Assembly (NCBI RefSeq): GCF_000336675.1
Contig: NZ_AOMB01000020.1
Span: 15,223 to 79,222, forward strand
DNA length: 64,000 nucleotides
Source of the DNA: Halococcus hamelinensis 100A6
GTDB taxonomy: Archaea > Halobacteriota > Halobacteria > Halobacteriales > Halococcaceae
Direction of reading: 5' to 3'
Part shown: positions 27,010 to 36,698 of the stretch, in pieces
Layout of the letters: each line of letters opens with the position of its first letter
Position numbering within the stretch: the first letter of the stretch is position 1
Translations under genes and position numbers: made by a program
Notes under the pieces: model-generated
Seen by the model: the letters and a program-made list of their open reading frames with translations, nothing else
Told to the model about the DNA's origin: nothing
Databases searched by the model: none

Positions 27010-27414
27010 CTACGACGGGCTCGGGGTCTGGACGTGCGAGAGGTACGAGGTGAGGTCGGCGGTGGTGATGATGCCGATGACGCCGTCGGTGTCGCTCACG
27101 ACCGGCATGTGGTGGAAGCCGTGTTCGAGCATCGTCTCGGCGACCTCGGTGATCGGGTCCTGGACCGTCGTGGTGATGACGTCCGTGCTCATGTACTTCG
27201 CGACCGTGGTCTCGGCCTTCGGGCTGCTCGCGGCGACGATCCCGACGAAGTCGGTTGTCGTGAGGATCCCCTGGAGGTCGTTGTTCCCGTCGACGACCAT
27301 CACGGAGCCGATCCCCTCTTCCAGCATCACGTTCGCGGCCTCCTCGACGAGCGTGTCCGGGCTCACCGTATGCAGGTCGCTCGACATCAGCCGACCGACG
27401 AAGATATCGTCCAT
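27010..27414 (-). CDS. Two-CBS-domain protein
   Basis: 134 residues, two CBS motifs in tandem (Bateman module): VGRLMSSDLHTVSPDTLVEE with GIGSVMVVDGNNDLQGILTT, then VAKYMSTDVITTTVQDPITE with FHHMPVVSDTDGVIGIITT. Such stand-alone modules bind adenine nucleotides or SAM and regulate partners. A TATA-like element (agtataaac, 27436-27444) is centred 26 nt upstream, so a leaderless mRNA is likely. Confidence 0.9.
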   Translation of the reverse strand: MDDIFVGRLMSSDLHTVSPDTLVEEAANVMLEEGIGSVMVVDGNNDLQGILTTTDFVGIVAASSPKAETTVAKYMSTDVITTTVQDPITEVAETMLEHGFHHMPVVSDTDGVIGIITTADLTSYLSHVQTPSPS

Positions 27415-27553
27415 GATCCTTCATCAATCGGGGGCAGTATAAACGTTCCCGCCGGGGCGAAACCTGTCGAGAGACCGGTCGCCCGGTTCGTGTGGCCGCT
27501 ATCCCGGGCGAGGAGGCGGTGGTTTCATGCGGGTCGGTCGGCACGGTGGTGGT

Positions 27554-27928
27554 ATGGACCTGCTCCACACCTGCCTCAACGTCGCCGACGCCGACCGCGC
27601 GGTCGAGTTCTACGTCGAGGAGCTCGGTTTCGAGGCGTCGTGGTCGTTCGAGACCGAGGACGGCGAAACCGAGAATCGCTACGTCGCCGCGGACAACGGC
27701 GTCGAACTCCAGCTCTCGGAGACGGCGGGCGAGACCGAGTTCGAGCAGGGTACCGCCTGGGACCACGTCGCGGTGGCCGTCGAGAGCGTCGACGAGGCGT
27801 TCGCGGAGATCGACCACCACGGCGTGGTTCAGGAGCCCGCCGACAACACCCCCGCCGGGGCGCGTACGGCCTTCGTCCGCGACCCGGACGGGCACGTGGT
27901 CGAACTCGTCGAATCGCTCGACGACTGA
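27554..27928 (+). CDS. VOC superfamily (glyoxalase-like) protein
   Basis: 124 residues, two beta-alpha-beta-beta-beta modules: LLHTCLNVADADRAVEFYVEELGF at the start, DHVAVAVESVDEAFAEI in the middle, and RTAFVRDPDGHVVELVE at the end. The metal-ligand pattern (H near residue 4, E/Q in mid, H, E at the end) matches lactoylglutathione-lyase-like enzymes. In haloarchaea, which lack glutathione, the thiol partner would differ. Substrate unknown. Confidence 0.87.
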   Translation: MDLLHTCLNVADADRAVEFYVEELGFEASWSFETEDGETENRYVAADNGVELQLSETAGETEFEQGTAWDHVAVAVESVDEAFAEIDHHGVVQEPADNTPAGARTAFVRDPDGHVVELVESLDD

Positions 27929-27992
27929 CCCCGCCGAACCCGCCGCTCGCCACCCGCAAGCCGTTTGACGACGGCCCCACACGGTTCTCGTA

Positions 27993-29840
27993 GTGACGAA
28001 CGAGCACGACGAGCCAGCCGACGGGACGCCCGCCCCCGACGACCAGCCCCTCTCGGCGACCGAGTTCCGGGCGGTCCTCGAAACCCTGGGCCGACCCGTA
28101 ACGACCGCGAGCGGGGTCGCGCGGGTTCGGGAGTGGTCACAGACGGCGGCAAGCGATGCGCTCGACGCGCTCGTCGACGCCGGCGACCTCGAACGTCTCG
28201 ACGTGAGCGACGACCCCCGGGTCTGGTACCCCCGCGAGTTCGCCGACCTCGTCTCCCCGGAGCACGTCGTCGTCTTCCCCGACCGCCGGGAGCTGGTGGT
28301 CGAACACCCCGAGCAGTTCACCCGCGCACAGCTGACACAGTTCGCCCACCTCGTCGACTCCTCGGGCGACGGCGCGTACATCTACGAGATCAGGGAGGAG
28401 GACGTCTGGTGGGCCCCCTACGACCACGTCGACGACCTCGTTCGGACGATGCGGAACGTGTTGCCCGAGCGCTCGCCGAAGCTGGAGGAGTGGGTCGAAT
28501 CCCAGTGGCGGCGCGCGCGCCGGTTCGCGCTCACCACCCATCCGGACGGCTACACGGTTCTGGAAGCCGAGAGCCCCGAACTCATGGGCAACGTCGCGCG
28601 TCAGAAGCTCGACGCCGACCACCTCCACGCCCCGATCTCCGATACCGAGGGGTGGGTCGTCGAGGGAAAGGAGGGTGAGATCAAGCGAACCCTCTACGAC
28701 GCGGGCTACCCGGTGCAGGACCTCCGCGACCTCGACGGCGGGGCCGACCTCGACGTCGACCTCGGGCTCGACCTCCGGGACTACCAGCGCGACTGGGTCG
28801 AGCGCTTCCTCGGGTCGGGTGCCGGCGTGTTGGTGGGGCCGCCGGGGAGCGGCAAGACGGTGGCCGCGATGGGGGCGATGAGCGAGGTCGGCGGCGAGAC
28901 CCTCGTGCTCGCGCCGAGCCGCGAACTCGCCGGCCAGTGGCGTGAAGCCCTCCTCACCCACACCGACCTCGACCCCGACCAAATAGGGGAGTACCACGGC
29001 GGCGAGAAACGGATCCGGCCGGTGACGATCGCGACCTACCGCACCGCCGGGATGGAGCGCCACCGGAAGCTCTTCGACGAGCGCCGGTGGGGACTGATAG
29101 TCTACGACGAGGTCCACCACATCCCGGCCGCCGTCTATCGCAAGAGCGTCGACCTCCAGGCCAAACACCGCCTCGGTCTCTCGGCCACACCCGTTCGGGA
29201 GGACGACAAGGGGGCCGAGATATTCACCCTCATCGGCCCGCCCATTGGTACTGATTGGGCCAAACTCTTCGAGGCTGGCTTCGTCGCCGAACCCGAAGTC
29301 GAGCTCCGGTTCGTGCCCTGGGGATCGGAGGCCGACCGCGACGAGTACGCGAGCGTGACGGGCCACGAGCGCCGCCGGGTCGCGGGGTCGAACCCCGCGA
29401 AGCTCGACGCCATCCGGTCGCTGCTTGACGAGCACGCCGACGCGAAGGCGCTCGTCTTCGTCGAGTGGCTCGACCAGGGCGAGAGCTACGCCGAGGCGCT
29501 GGGGATCCCGTTCATCAGCGGCGACACCCCCCATCCCGAACGCGAGCGGCTGTTCGACGAGTTCCGGCGCGGGGAGCGAGCGAGACTGGTCGTCTCGCGG
29601 GTCGGCGACGAGGGCATCGACCTCCCGAACGCCGAGGTCGCGGTCGTCGCCTCCGGCCTCGGCGGGTCGCGCCGCCAGGCCTCCCAGCGCGCCGGCCGAA
29701 CGATGCGTCCCGCGGGGAGTTCGCGGCTCTACGTCCTCGCGACCCGCGGCACCCGCGAGGAGGAGTTCGCGCGCCAACAGCTCCGTCACCTCGCGGGCAA
29801 GGGCATCAGGCTCACCGAGACGACGTTCGAGACCGAGTAG
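27993..29840 (+). CDS. XPB/Rad25-like DEAD/DEAH-box DNA helicase
   Basis: 615 residues, GTG start. An N-terminal ~230-residue region (HTH-like LGRPVTTASGVARVREWSQT, then a damage-recognition-like part) precedes the SF2 helicase core. Motifs are DYQRDWVERFLGSG (Q-like), GVLVGPPGSGKTVAAMGA (motif I), YDEVHHIP (motif II DEVH), LSATPVREDD (motif III SAT) and QRAGRTMRP (motif VI). Archaeal XPB homologues unwind DNA in excision repair or transcription. The DEVH box and RED-like VREDD favour XPB. Confidence 0.88.
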   Translation: MTNEHDEPADGTPAPDDQPLSATEFRAVLETLGRPVTTASGVARVREWSQTAASDALDALVDAGDLERLDVSDDPRVWYPREFADLVSPEHVVVFPDRRELVVEHPEQFTRAQLTQFAHLVDSSGDGAYIYEIREEDVWWAPYDHVDDLVRTMRNVLPERSPKLEEWVESQWRRARRFALTTHPDGYTVLEAESPELMGNVARQKLDADHLHAPISDTEGWVVEGKEGEIKRTLYDAGYPVQDLRDLDGGADLDVDLGLDLRDYQRDWVERFLGSGAGVLVGPPGSGKTVAAMGAMSEVGGETLVLAPSRELAGQWREALLTHTDLDPDQIGEYHGGEKRIRPVTIATYRTAGMERHRKLFDERRWGLIVYDEVHHIPAAVYRKSVDLQAKHRLGLSATPVREDDKGAEIFTLIGPPIGTDWAKLFEAGFVAEPEVELRFVPWGSEADRDEYASVTGHERRRVAGSNPAKLDAIRSLLDEHADAKALVFVEWLDQGESYAEALGIPFISGDTPHPERERLFDEFRRGERARLVVSRVGDEGIDLPNAEVAVVASGLGGSRRQASQRAGRTMRPAGSSRLYVLATRGTREEEFARQQLRHLAGKGIRLTETTFETE

Positions 29841-29913
29841 CGGTCCGCACCGACCACGGCCGCCTGTCGGTACCGAAGGGGCTATACCGACGGGTTGTTA
29901 GTAGAAAGATAGT

Positions 29914-29979
29914 ATGAGCTATATCGTCGAGGGACGGGCCTCGAACCCACACCTCGTTTCGGGAGGAGAACGGCTGTGA
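29914..29979 (+). CDS. Possible 21-residue upstream ORF in the leader of the surface-protein gene
   Basis: ATG at 29914 begins a short frame (starting MSYIVEGRAS) that ends 31 nt before the surface-protein ATG. A TATA-like ctatacc at 29882-29888 is ~29 nt before it, so transcription may start right at this ATG. An SD-like gggaggag sits near 29959-29966. Could be a leader peptide or chance. Confidence 0.25.
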   Translation: MSYIVEGRASNPHLVSGGERL

Positions 29980-30010
29980 CGTGCGAATTCGACGACCGGG
30001 TCGGGAAACG

Positions 30011-33000
30011 ATGAACCGGTCGGTACTCGCCGTGGTGCTCGTCGGTCTCGTCGTGATGCAGGGCACCGTCGGGGGCGTGCTCGTCGGCGAATCGAACACG
30101 GCCGCCAACGCGAACGACACGGGGAACGACTCGTCGGCGCTCTCGGAGCTGAGCAACGCGACGGGCTTCGCCACCGACGCGCTCGATGTGAGTGCGTCGA
30201 ACGCCGGCAATTCGTCGACCGAAACGGGCAGTTCGACCGATACGGCCGAATCAGCTGAGTCAGCCGAGTCGAACGACTCGACCGAAGCGAGTTCGGGCTC
30301 CGACGACGCGTCGGACTCGACATCGGCGACGGGCGGAACGTCGGCCGCCGAAACCTCGGACGGAACGACGGACGAAACCGGGTCCGACGACAGCACGTCC
30401 TCGGAAGCCGAATCGGGCGAGAGCGAGGATGCCGAGTCGTCGTCCGAGGCCGAATCGGGCGACGGTGAGGACGCGACGACGGCGGTCACGACGGACGGTG
30501 ACGCGTCGGCGAGCGAATCGGCTTCGGCCGAAAGCGGTGAGGAGGGGGATACCGGGTCCGCGGAGGGCACGTCGGCCGGATCGTCGAGCACGGCATCGGC
30601 CGCCGACGGAGCGGGTAGCGGGGCGGCATCGACGAGCGCGTCGGCCGGTTCCGCGAGCCCGACCAGCAGTGCAGAATCGGAGGGAGCCGCGAGCCAGAGT
30701 GCCGCAAGTCAGGGCGCTGCGGGCGGTTCGTCGAGCGCGGCACCGACCACGTCGGGAGCTGCGGGAGCGAGTAGCGGGGCGGCACCGGCCGCGGCGGCCG
30801 GTGGCTCGTCCCAGTCCGCACCGAGCGGCGCGAGTGCTGGTGGGGCACCCCAATCAGCGGGTGCAGCAGCACAGAGCCCGGCGGGGAGTGCGGGTGCACA
30901 GGGTCAGAGCGCCCAGGGTGCGCCGGGCGCGAGCGCGGCCGGCGGTAGCCAGGCTGCGGCCGGGAGTGGGGCGAGCGCGGTCTCGCCCGACGCCGAGTTC
31001 GACATCGTCTCGGTCGATTCCGACGTCGCGACCGGCGAGCCCGGCACCGTCTCGGTGACGATCGAGAACACCGGCGAGGACGCCACCGACGCCGTGGTGA
31101 ACTTCCAGTCGGGCTCCGGTGACCTCCTGTTCGGCCAGTCGGCGAGTACGAGCCGCTACATCGGCGACTGGGAGGAGGGCGAGAGCCGGACGGTCGACCT
31201 CTCGGTCCAGGCGGCCCCGGGCGCCGATAGCGCCGACTACCCGGTCGAGGCCTCGGTCTCCTACGAGGACGACGACGGCGAGGCCGCCCAGTCCGCGAGT
31301 TCGACCTTCGGCGTCACGGTCGACGAGGCGAGCGACGACCTCTCGGTGACGAGCGTCGACTCTGACGTCCCCGTCGGCGGCACCGGCAACGTCAGCGTCA
31401 CGCTCGAGAACACCGGCGAGGACGCGACCGATGCGGTGGTGAACCTCCAGACGCTCTCGGGCGACCTGCTGTTCGACCGGAGCGCGAACGCGACCCGGTA
31501 CGTCGGCGACTGGGACGCCGGCGAGTCGAGGACCATCGAGGTCACGATGCAGGCGACCCCGAGCGCCGACACCGACACCTACCCGGTTCAGGCCTCGGTC
31601 TCCTACGACGACTCGGACGGCGAGGCCGCCCAGCTCGGCCCCGCGACGTTCGGCGTTACCCCCGAGAGCCAACAGGAGTTCTCGCTCGACGACGTGTCGG
31701 GCGACCTCGAAGTCGGCTCCTCGGGCACGGTCACGGGCACGGTCACGAACGACGGCCCGAAGGACGCTACCGACGCGGTGTTGACGGTTTCGCCCAACAG
31801 CACGAGCGACGTGATACCGCGCCAGAGCCAGTACGTCCTCGGCGACCTCGACGTCGACGAGTCGACCTCGTTCGACCTCCCCGTGCTCGTCAACGACACG
31901 ACCGAGCCGGGCGAGCGCCAGGTCCAGTACTACGTCCAGTACTACGATTCGGACGGCGACCCGCTCCGGAGCGAGGCGTTGACGGCGACGGTCGACATCG
32001 ACGAGCAGGAGGACGACTTCGAGGTGGTCTCGACCAGCAGCGACGTCGAGACCGGCGAGGAGGGGAGCCTCACGGTGGTGATGAACAACACCGGCGAGAA
32101 CGTCACGGACGCGACGGTGTCGTTCCAGTCGCTCTCGGGCGGCGTGCTGTTCGGCGAGTCCGCCAACGCGAGCCAGTTCGTCGAGGACTGGGACACCGGC
32201 GAGGAACGGAGCTTCGAGTTCGACGTGACCGCGACGGGCAGCGCGGACACGACCTACCCGATGCAGGCCTCGCTTCAGTACACCGATTCGGAGGACGACG
32301 GGGCCCAGGCGGGGCCGTTCGCCTTCGGCGTCACCCCGGGCGAGAGCGAGGACGACTTCGAGGTGGTCTCGACCGACTCGAACGTCCAGGTCGGCGACGA
32401 GGGTCCGATCACGCTCACCCTCCAGAACAACGGCGAGAACGCGACCGAGACGACGGTCTCGCTCCAGTCGCTCACCGGCGACATCACGCTCGGCCAGACC
32501 GCGAACGCGACGGCGTTCGTCGGCGAGTGGCCGACGGGTGCCCAGCGGACGGTGAGCTTCAACGCCACCGCGACCAACACCACCGACGTCCGTGACTACC
32601 CGTTCCAGGCCTCGGTCTCGTACAACGACCCCGACGGCGACCAGGCCAGCGGCGGGCCGTTCACGGTCGGCGTGACGCCGGAGCCGGAGCAGAACTTCAA
32701 CCTCTCGAACGTCGAGAGCACCCTCCGGGTCGGCTCCGAGGGCAACGTCACCGCGCAGGTCACGAACCAGGGCCCACAGGCCATCGACAACGCGGTCGTC
32801 CAGCTGGAGAGCCAGAGCGAGTCGCTGAGTCCCCAGGAGACCGAGGCCGCCGTCGGAAGCCTCGCGCCGGGCGAGTCGGCCAACGTCTCCTTCCCGATCG
32901 AGGTGCCCGATAGCGCCGAATCCGGGGCGCGTCAGCTCTCGTTCGTCGTGGAGTACGACAACGAGAACGGCGACACCCGTCGGAGCGGGAGCCTCGACAC

Positions 33001-33451
33001 CCAGGTCGACGTCGCCGGCCAGCGCGACTCGTTCATCGTCGAGCGCGCCAACGCTTCGGTCGGGATCGGCTCCTCGGAGGCCGTGACGCTCAACGTCACC
33101 AACAACCGGGATACGGTCGTCACGAACCTCAACGCGAAGGCCTACGCCGACACCCCGCTCTCGCTCTCGAACGACGAGGCCTACATCGCCCGGCTCGCGC
33201 CCGGCGAGAGCGAGCAGATCAGCTTCGGCGTGAGCGTCACCGGAAGCGCGAGCGAGGGCCAGTACCCGCTCTCGGTCGACTTCCAGTACGACACGCCGAG
33301 CGACGCCGGCCAGCTCTCCCAGGAGTACAACGTCCCAGTCGAGGCGACCGAATCGAGCGGCGGCGGCCTACTGTCGTCGGCACCGGTGATGATCGGCCTC
33401 GCGGCGCTCCTCGTCGTGCTCGGCATCGGCGTCGTCTGGTCGCGACGGTGA
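30011..33451 (+). CDS. Giant surface protein with seven CARDB/COG1361-like repeats
   Basis: 1146 residues. A signal peptide (RSVLAVVLVGLVVMQGTVGG) is followed by ~300 residues of Ser/Thr/Asp/Glu-rich, then Ala/Gly/Ser-rich low complexity, probably O-glycosylated. From about residue 333 come seven ~110-residue Ig-like domains of the CARDB/COG1361 type, each opening with a D-x-Val-x-Gly core (SVDSDVATGEPGTVSVTIEN) and ending TFGV. One C-terminal helix (SAPVMIGLAALLVVLGIGVV) with an Arg end anchors it. It precedes an RND exporter by 10 bp, a common archaeal pairing, so it may act outside the cell with that exporter. No PGF motif. Confidence 0.87.
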   Translation: MNRSVLAVVLVGLVVMQGTVGGVLVGESNTAANANDTGNDSSALSELSNATGFATDALDVSASNAGNSSTETGSSTDTAESAESAESNDSTEASSGSDDASDSTSATGGTSAAETSDGTTDETGSDDSTSSEAESGESEDAESSSEAESGDGEDATTAVTTDGDASASESASAESGEEGDTGSAEGTSAGSSSTASAADGAGSGAASTSASAGSASPTSSAESEGAASQSAASQGAAGGSSSAAPTTSGAAGASSGAAPAAAAGGSSQSAPSGASAGGAPQSAGAAAQSPAGSAGAQGQSAQGAPGASAAGGSQAAAGSGASAVSPDAEFDIVSVDSDVATGEPGTVSVTIENTGEDATDAVVNFQSGSGDLLFGQSASTSRYIGDWEEGESRTVDLSVQAAPGADSADYPVEASVSYEDDDGEAAQSASSTFGVTVDEASDDLSVTSVDSDVPVGGTGNVSVTLENTGEDATDAVVNLQTLSGDLLFDRSANATRYVGDWDAGESRTIEVTMQATPSADTDTYPVQASVSYDDSDGEAAQLGPATFGVTPESQQEFSLDDVSGDLEVGSSGTVTGTVTNDGPKDATDAVLTVSPNSTSDVIPRQSQYVLGDLDVDESTSFDLPVLVNDTTEPGERQVQYYVQYYDSDGDPLRSEALTATVDIDEQEDDFEVVSTSSDVETGEEGSLTVVMNNTGENVTDATVSFQSLSGGVLFGESANASQFVEDWDTGEERSFEFDVTATGSADTTYPMQASLQYTDSEDDGAQAGPFAFGVTPGESEDDFEVVSTDSNVQVGDEGPITLTLQNNGENATETTVSLQSLTGDITLGQTANATAFVGEWPTGAQRTVSFNATATNTTDVRDYPFQASVSYNDPDGDQASGGPFTVGVTPEPEQNFNLSNVESTLRVGSEGNVTAQVTNQGPQAIDNAVVQLESQSESLSPQETEAAVGSLAPGESANVSFPIEVPDSAESGARQLSFVVEYDNENGDTRRSGSLDTQVDVAGQRDSFIVERANASVGIGSSEAVTLNVTNNRDTVVTNLNAKAYADTPLSLSNDEAYIARLAPGESEQISFGVSVTGSASEGQYPLSVDFQYDTPSDAGQLSQEYNVPVEATESSGGGLLSSAPVMIGLAALLVVLGIGVVWSRR

Positions 33452-33461
33452 GCCAGCACTG

Positions 33462-35915
33462 ATGGTCGACCTCGACTACCAGCGCCTCATCGACTGGGCG
33501 GACGAGTGGATCACCGAACGGCCGCGGACGGTCGTGCTCCTGTTCGTCGTGCTGACCGCGGTGTTCGCGGTCGGGATGACCAACATCTCGACGAGTTCGG
33601 GGACGAGCCAGTTCACCGACGACAGCCCGGCACAGACCGCCCTCGACAACGTCAACGAGGAGTTCTCGCCGACGTTCTCCGAGGCCAACGGCAGCACCCA
33701 GCTGATCCAACGCGGGTCGAACGTGCTCTCGAAGGAGGAGCTGCTCGCGATGTTGACCCTCCAACAACGGGCCGAGGAGGACCCGAGCCTCCGGATCGCC
33801 TCGACGTCGAGCGCGGCCGCGATCGTCGCACAGACGCTCGACCCGGAGGCCACGACCCTCGACGACCAGATCGACGCGATCGAGGACGCCACGCCCACGG
33901 AGATCGATTCGGCGATCGGGACCGCCGCCGAGAACGAGGGGTTCACGAGCCTCCTCAGCAACGACTTCAACGAGCAGTCCGCGTCGGCCTCGGCCACGAT
34001 CGGCACCATCACGCACGACGTGCCGGGCGGAGTCTCGTCGTCGTCGGCGGGCACCAGCGGCAGTAGCCCGCTGACCGGCTACCAGACCCGCGTGCGTACG
34101 ATGGCGGACAGCGTCGACAGCGACATCACGGTCTTCGGCAGCGGGATCGTCTCCGACGAGTTCACCAACATCATCTTCGACTCGCTGATCATCGTCGTCC
34201 CCGCGGCGGCACTCTTGATCCTGATATTCCTGATCTTCGCCTACCGGGACCCGATCGACCTGCTGCTCGGGGTGATCTCGTTGGTGTTCGCGGTGGTCTG
34301 GACCTTCGGCTTCACCGGCCTCGCCGGGCTGCCCTTCTCCCAGATGCTGATCGCGGTCCCGCCGCTCCTGCTCGCGGTGGGGATCGACTTCGGGATCCAC
34401 ACCATCAACCGCTACCGCGAGGAGCGGGTCCAGGAGTACTCGGTCACCAAGTCGATGCGGACCGCGACCGACCAGCTGTTCGTCGCCTTCTTCATCGTCA
34501 CCGGCACCACCGTGGTGGGCTTCGCCGCCAACGGCGTCAGCAGCCTCCAGCCGATCCGACAGTTCGGGCTGGTGGCGGCGGTCGGGATCGTCTTCACCTT
34601 CCTGATCTTCGGGATCTTCCTCCCCGCCGCGAAGGTCTGGGGCGACCACCTCCGGGTTCGATACGGGATCCCGGAGTTCGGGCTCACCCCGCTCGGGGCC
34701 GAGGGCTCCCTCCTCGGACGCGTGCTCACGGTGGGGGTTTCGGCCGCCAGGCGCGCACCCTACGCCGTGCTCGTCCTCACCCTGGTGACCTCGGTTGCCG
34801 CGGGGGGCTACGCGACGGGCGTCGACACCACCTTCTCACAGGACGACTTCCTGCCGCCGGAGGACCTGCCCGACTACGTTGAGGCGTTGCCGGAGCCGTT
34901 CGCGCCGGGCACGTACACGGTCACCGAGACCTCGAACTTCCTCGAAGACAACTTCGCCACCACGCAGGAGAGTTCGGTGACGGTCTATGCGGAAGGCGAC
35001 CTACGGACCGATTCCGCGCTCGAATCGATACAGCGCGCCAACGAGAACCCGCCGGACCCGGTCGTGACGAGCGGGCGGACGGCGAGCACCGACAGCATCA
35101 TCACCGTCATCCGGGACTACGCCAACCAGTCGTCGTCGTTCGCGGCGCTCGTGGACAGGAACGACGTCGACGGCGACGGCGTGCCCGACGACAACCTCGG
35201 CGAGGTCTACGACGCGCTGCTGGAGTCGCCCTACCGAGCACAGGCGCTGAACTACATCACCGAGGACTACCGGAGCACCCAGGTGGTCTACTCGATCGAG
35301 AGCGACGCCACGCAGGACGAGATATCGAACAGCGGCCGAACCCTCGCCAACCGGTATCGGCTCGACGCGACCGCAACGGGACAGACGATCGTGTTGCAGG
35401 CGGTGACGGACGCGATCTTCGTCTCGGCGATCCAGAGCCTCGTCGCCGCGCTCATCGTCACCGCGATATTCCTCGTGGTGATCTACTACATCATCGAAGG
35501 GCGGCCGTCGCTCGGGCTCGTGAACCTCGTGCCGATCGTGACCTCGGTCGCGCTGCTCGCGGGCTCGATGCGGCTGTTCGCCATCCCGCTCAACGCGCTC
35601 ACCGCGACGATCCTCTCGATCGCGATCGGGCTCGGAGTGGACTACTCCTCGCACTTCGTCCACCGGTTCGTCGACGAGTACCACGAGTCGGGCGAGGAGG
35701 TCTTCGTCGCGCTCGACGACACCGTCAGGGGCACGGGCGGGGCGCTCACCGGGAGCATGCTCACCACCACTACCGGCATCGGGGTGCTCGCGCTCGCGAT
35801 CACGCCGATCCTCGGCCAGTTCGGGGTGGTGGTGGCGCTCTCTATCTTCTTCGCCTACCTCACCTCGATGCTCCTCACGCCGTCGGTGATCGTGGTCTGG
35901 GAGCGGTGGACGTGA
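33462..35915 (+). CDS. RND superfamily exporter (MMPL/HAE3-like)
   Basis: 817 residues, two RND halves. Each has one leading helix (TVVLLFVVLTAVFAVGM; YAVLVLTLVTSVAAGGYAT), a large external domain of ~150-200 residues, and five clustered helices (IIVVPAAALLILIFLIFAYR onward; SLVAALIVTAIFLVVIYYII onward). Proton-relay-type motifs GIDFGIHTINRYREE and GLGVDYSSHFVHRFVDEY are conserved in the MMPL/HAE3 group. It exports lipids or hydrophobic compounds using the ion gradient; substrate unknown. Operon: surface protein - RND - TrmB regulator. Confidence 0.9.
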   Translation: MVDLDYQRLIDWADEWITERPRTVVLLFVVLTAVFAVGMTNISTSSGTSQFTDDSPAQTALDNVNEEFSPTFSEANGSTQLIQRGSNVLSKEELLAMLTLQQRAEEDPSLRIASTSSAAAIVAQTLDPEATTLDDQIDAIEDATPTEIDSAIGTAAENEGFTSLLSNDFNEQSASASATIGTITHDVPGGVSSSSAGTSGSSPLTGYQTRVRTMADSVDSDITVFGSGIVSDEFTNIIFDSLIIVVPAAALLILIFLIFAYRDPIDLLLGVISLVFAVVWTFGFTGLAGLPFSQMLIAVPPLLLAVGIDFGIHTINRYREERVQEYSVTKSMRTATDQLFVAFFIVTGTTVVGFAANGVSSLQPIRQFGLVAAVGIVFTFLIFGIFLPAAKVWGDHLRVRYGIPEFGLTPLGAEGSLLGRVLTVGVSAARRAPYAVLVLTLVTSVAAGGYATGVDTTFSQDDFLPPEDLPDYVEALPEPFAPGTYTVTETSNFLEDNFATTQESSVTVYAEGDLRTDSALESIQRANENPPDPVVTSGRTASTDSIITVIRDYANQSSSFAALVDRNDVDGDGVPDDNLGEVYDALLESPYRAQALNYITEDYRSTQVVYSIESDATQDEISNSGRTLANRYRLDATATGQTIVLQAVTDAIFVSAIQSLVAALIVTAIFLVVIYYIIEGRPSLGLVNLVPIVTSVALLAGSMRLFAIPLNALTATILSIAIGLGVDYSSHFVHRFVDEYHESGEEVFVALDDTVRGTGGALTGSMLTTTTGIGVLALAITPILGQFGVVVALSIFFAYLTSMLLTPSVIVVWERWT

Positions 35916-36676
35916 CCGACCACGACGACGCGGTGGCGGCGCTCAAACGCCTCGGGCTATCGAGCTACGAGGCGAAGGTGTTCGTCGCGCTCCAGCGGAT
36001 CGGTCGCGGGACGGCCCGCGAGATCGACGACGTCACCGACGTCCCGCGCTCGCAGGTCTACGGCGCGGCGGAGAACCTCGAAAAGCGCGGGCTGATCGAC
36101 GTCCAGCGCGCCGAGCCGATCCAGTACCGCGCGGTCGACCTCGACGAGGCGCGGCGTCGGCTCCGCGCCCGGATCGACGACGCCGAGGAACGCGCGTTCG
36201 GCTACCTCGAAACCGCCCGGAACGAACTCGTCGAGGACGACGAGGCCCGCGAGGAGGTCTGGACCGTCACGGGCCGGGAGGCGATCACCGACCGCGTGAT
36301 CCGGCTCGCGAGCGGGGCCGAACACCGCGTGGTGTTCGGCACCGACGACGAGCGGCTGGTCACCGACGAGGTCCTCGCAACGCTCGACGACTTCTCGGGC
36401 ACCATCATCGTGGTGAGCACGAACCCGGCGGTCCGCGAGCGATTCGGGGGGATCGGGGGGGTGGTGACGCCCTCGGCCACGACCCTGGCCGAGATGGGGC
36501 CCGACGACCGCAGCAGCCGGATCCTGATCGTCGACGGCGACACCGTCCTGATGAGCGTGCACGGGGAGGGGACCGGGGACTGTACCGAGACCGCGATCTG
36601 GAGCGCGAACACGGGGTTCGCGTCGGTGTTCGCCGGGCTGTTCGAGGAGTGGTTGACCGAGTTCTTCGACGGCTGA
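35912..36676 (+). CDS. TrmB family transcriptional regulator
   Basis: About 254 residues. The winged helix at the N-terminus (LKRLGLSSYEAKVFVALQRI, DVPRSQVYGAAENLEKRGLI, RAEPIQYRAVDLDEA) is the TrmB HTH, followed by a coiled segment and a PLD-like effector-binding domain. A GTG at 35912 overlaps the RND stop in a GTGA junction; another GTG at 35906 is possible. It likely regulates the surface protein/RND operon in which it lies. Ligand unknown, not necessarily a sugar. Confidence 0.88.
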   Translation: MTDHDDAVAALKRLGLSSYEAKVFVALQRIGRGTAREIDDVTDVPRSQVYGAAENLEKRGLIDVQRAEPIQYRAVDLDEARRRLRARIDDAEERAFGYLETARNELVEDDEAREEVWTVTGREAITDRVIRLASGAEHRVVFGTDDERLVTDEVLATLDDFSGTIIVVSTNPAVRERFGGIGGVVTPSATTLAEMGPDDRSSRILIVDGDTVLMSVHGEGTGDCTETAIWSANTGFASVFAGLFEEWLTEFFDG

Positions 36677-36698
36677 GGCGGGCGGGCCGTCGGGGCGG

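Noticed and set aside
31002-33350. Satellite DNA or CRISPR in the surface-protein gene
   Set aside because: The ~330-bp periodicity is protein-domain duplication in one open frame with substantial divergence.
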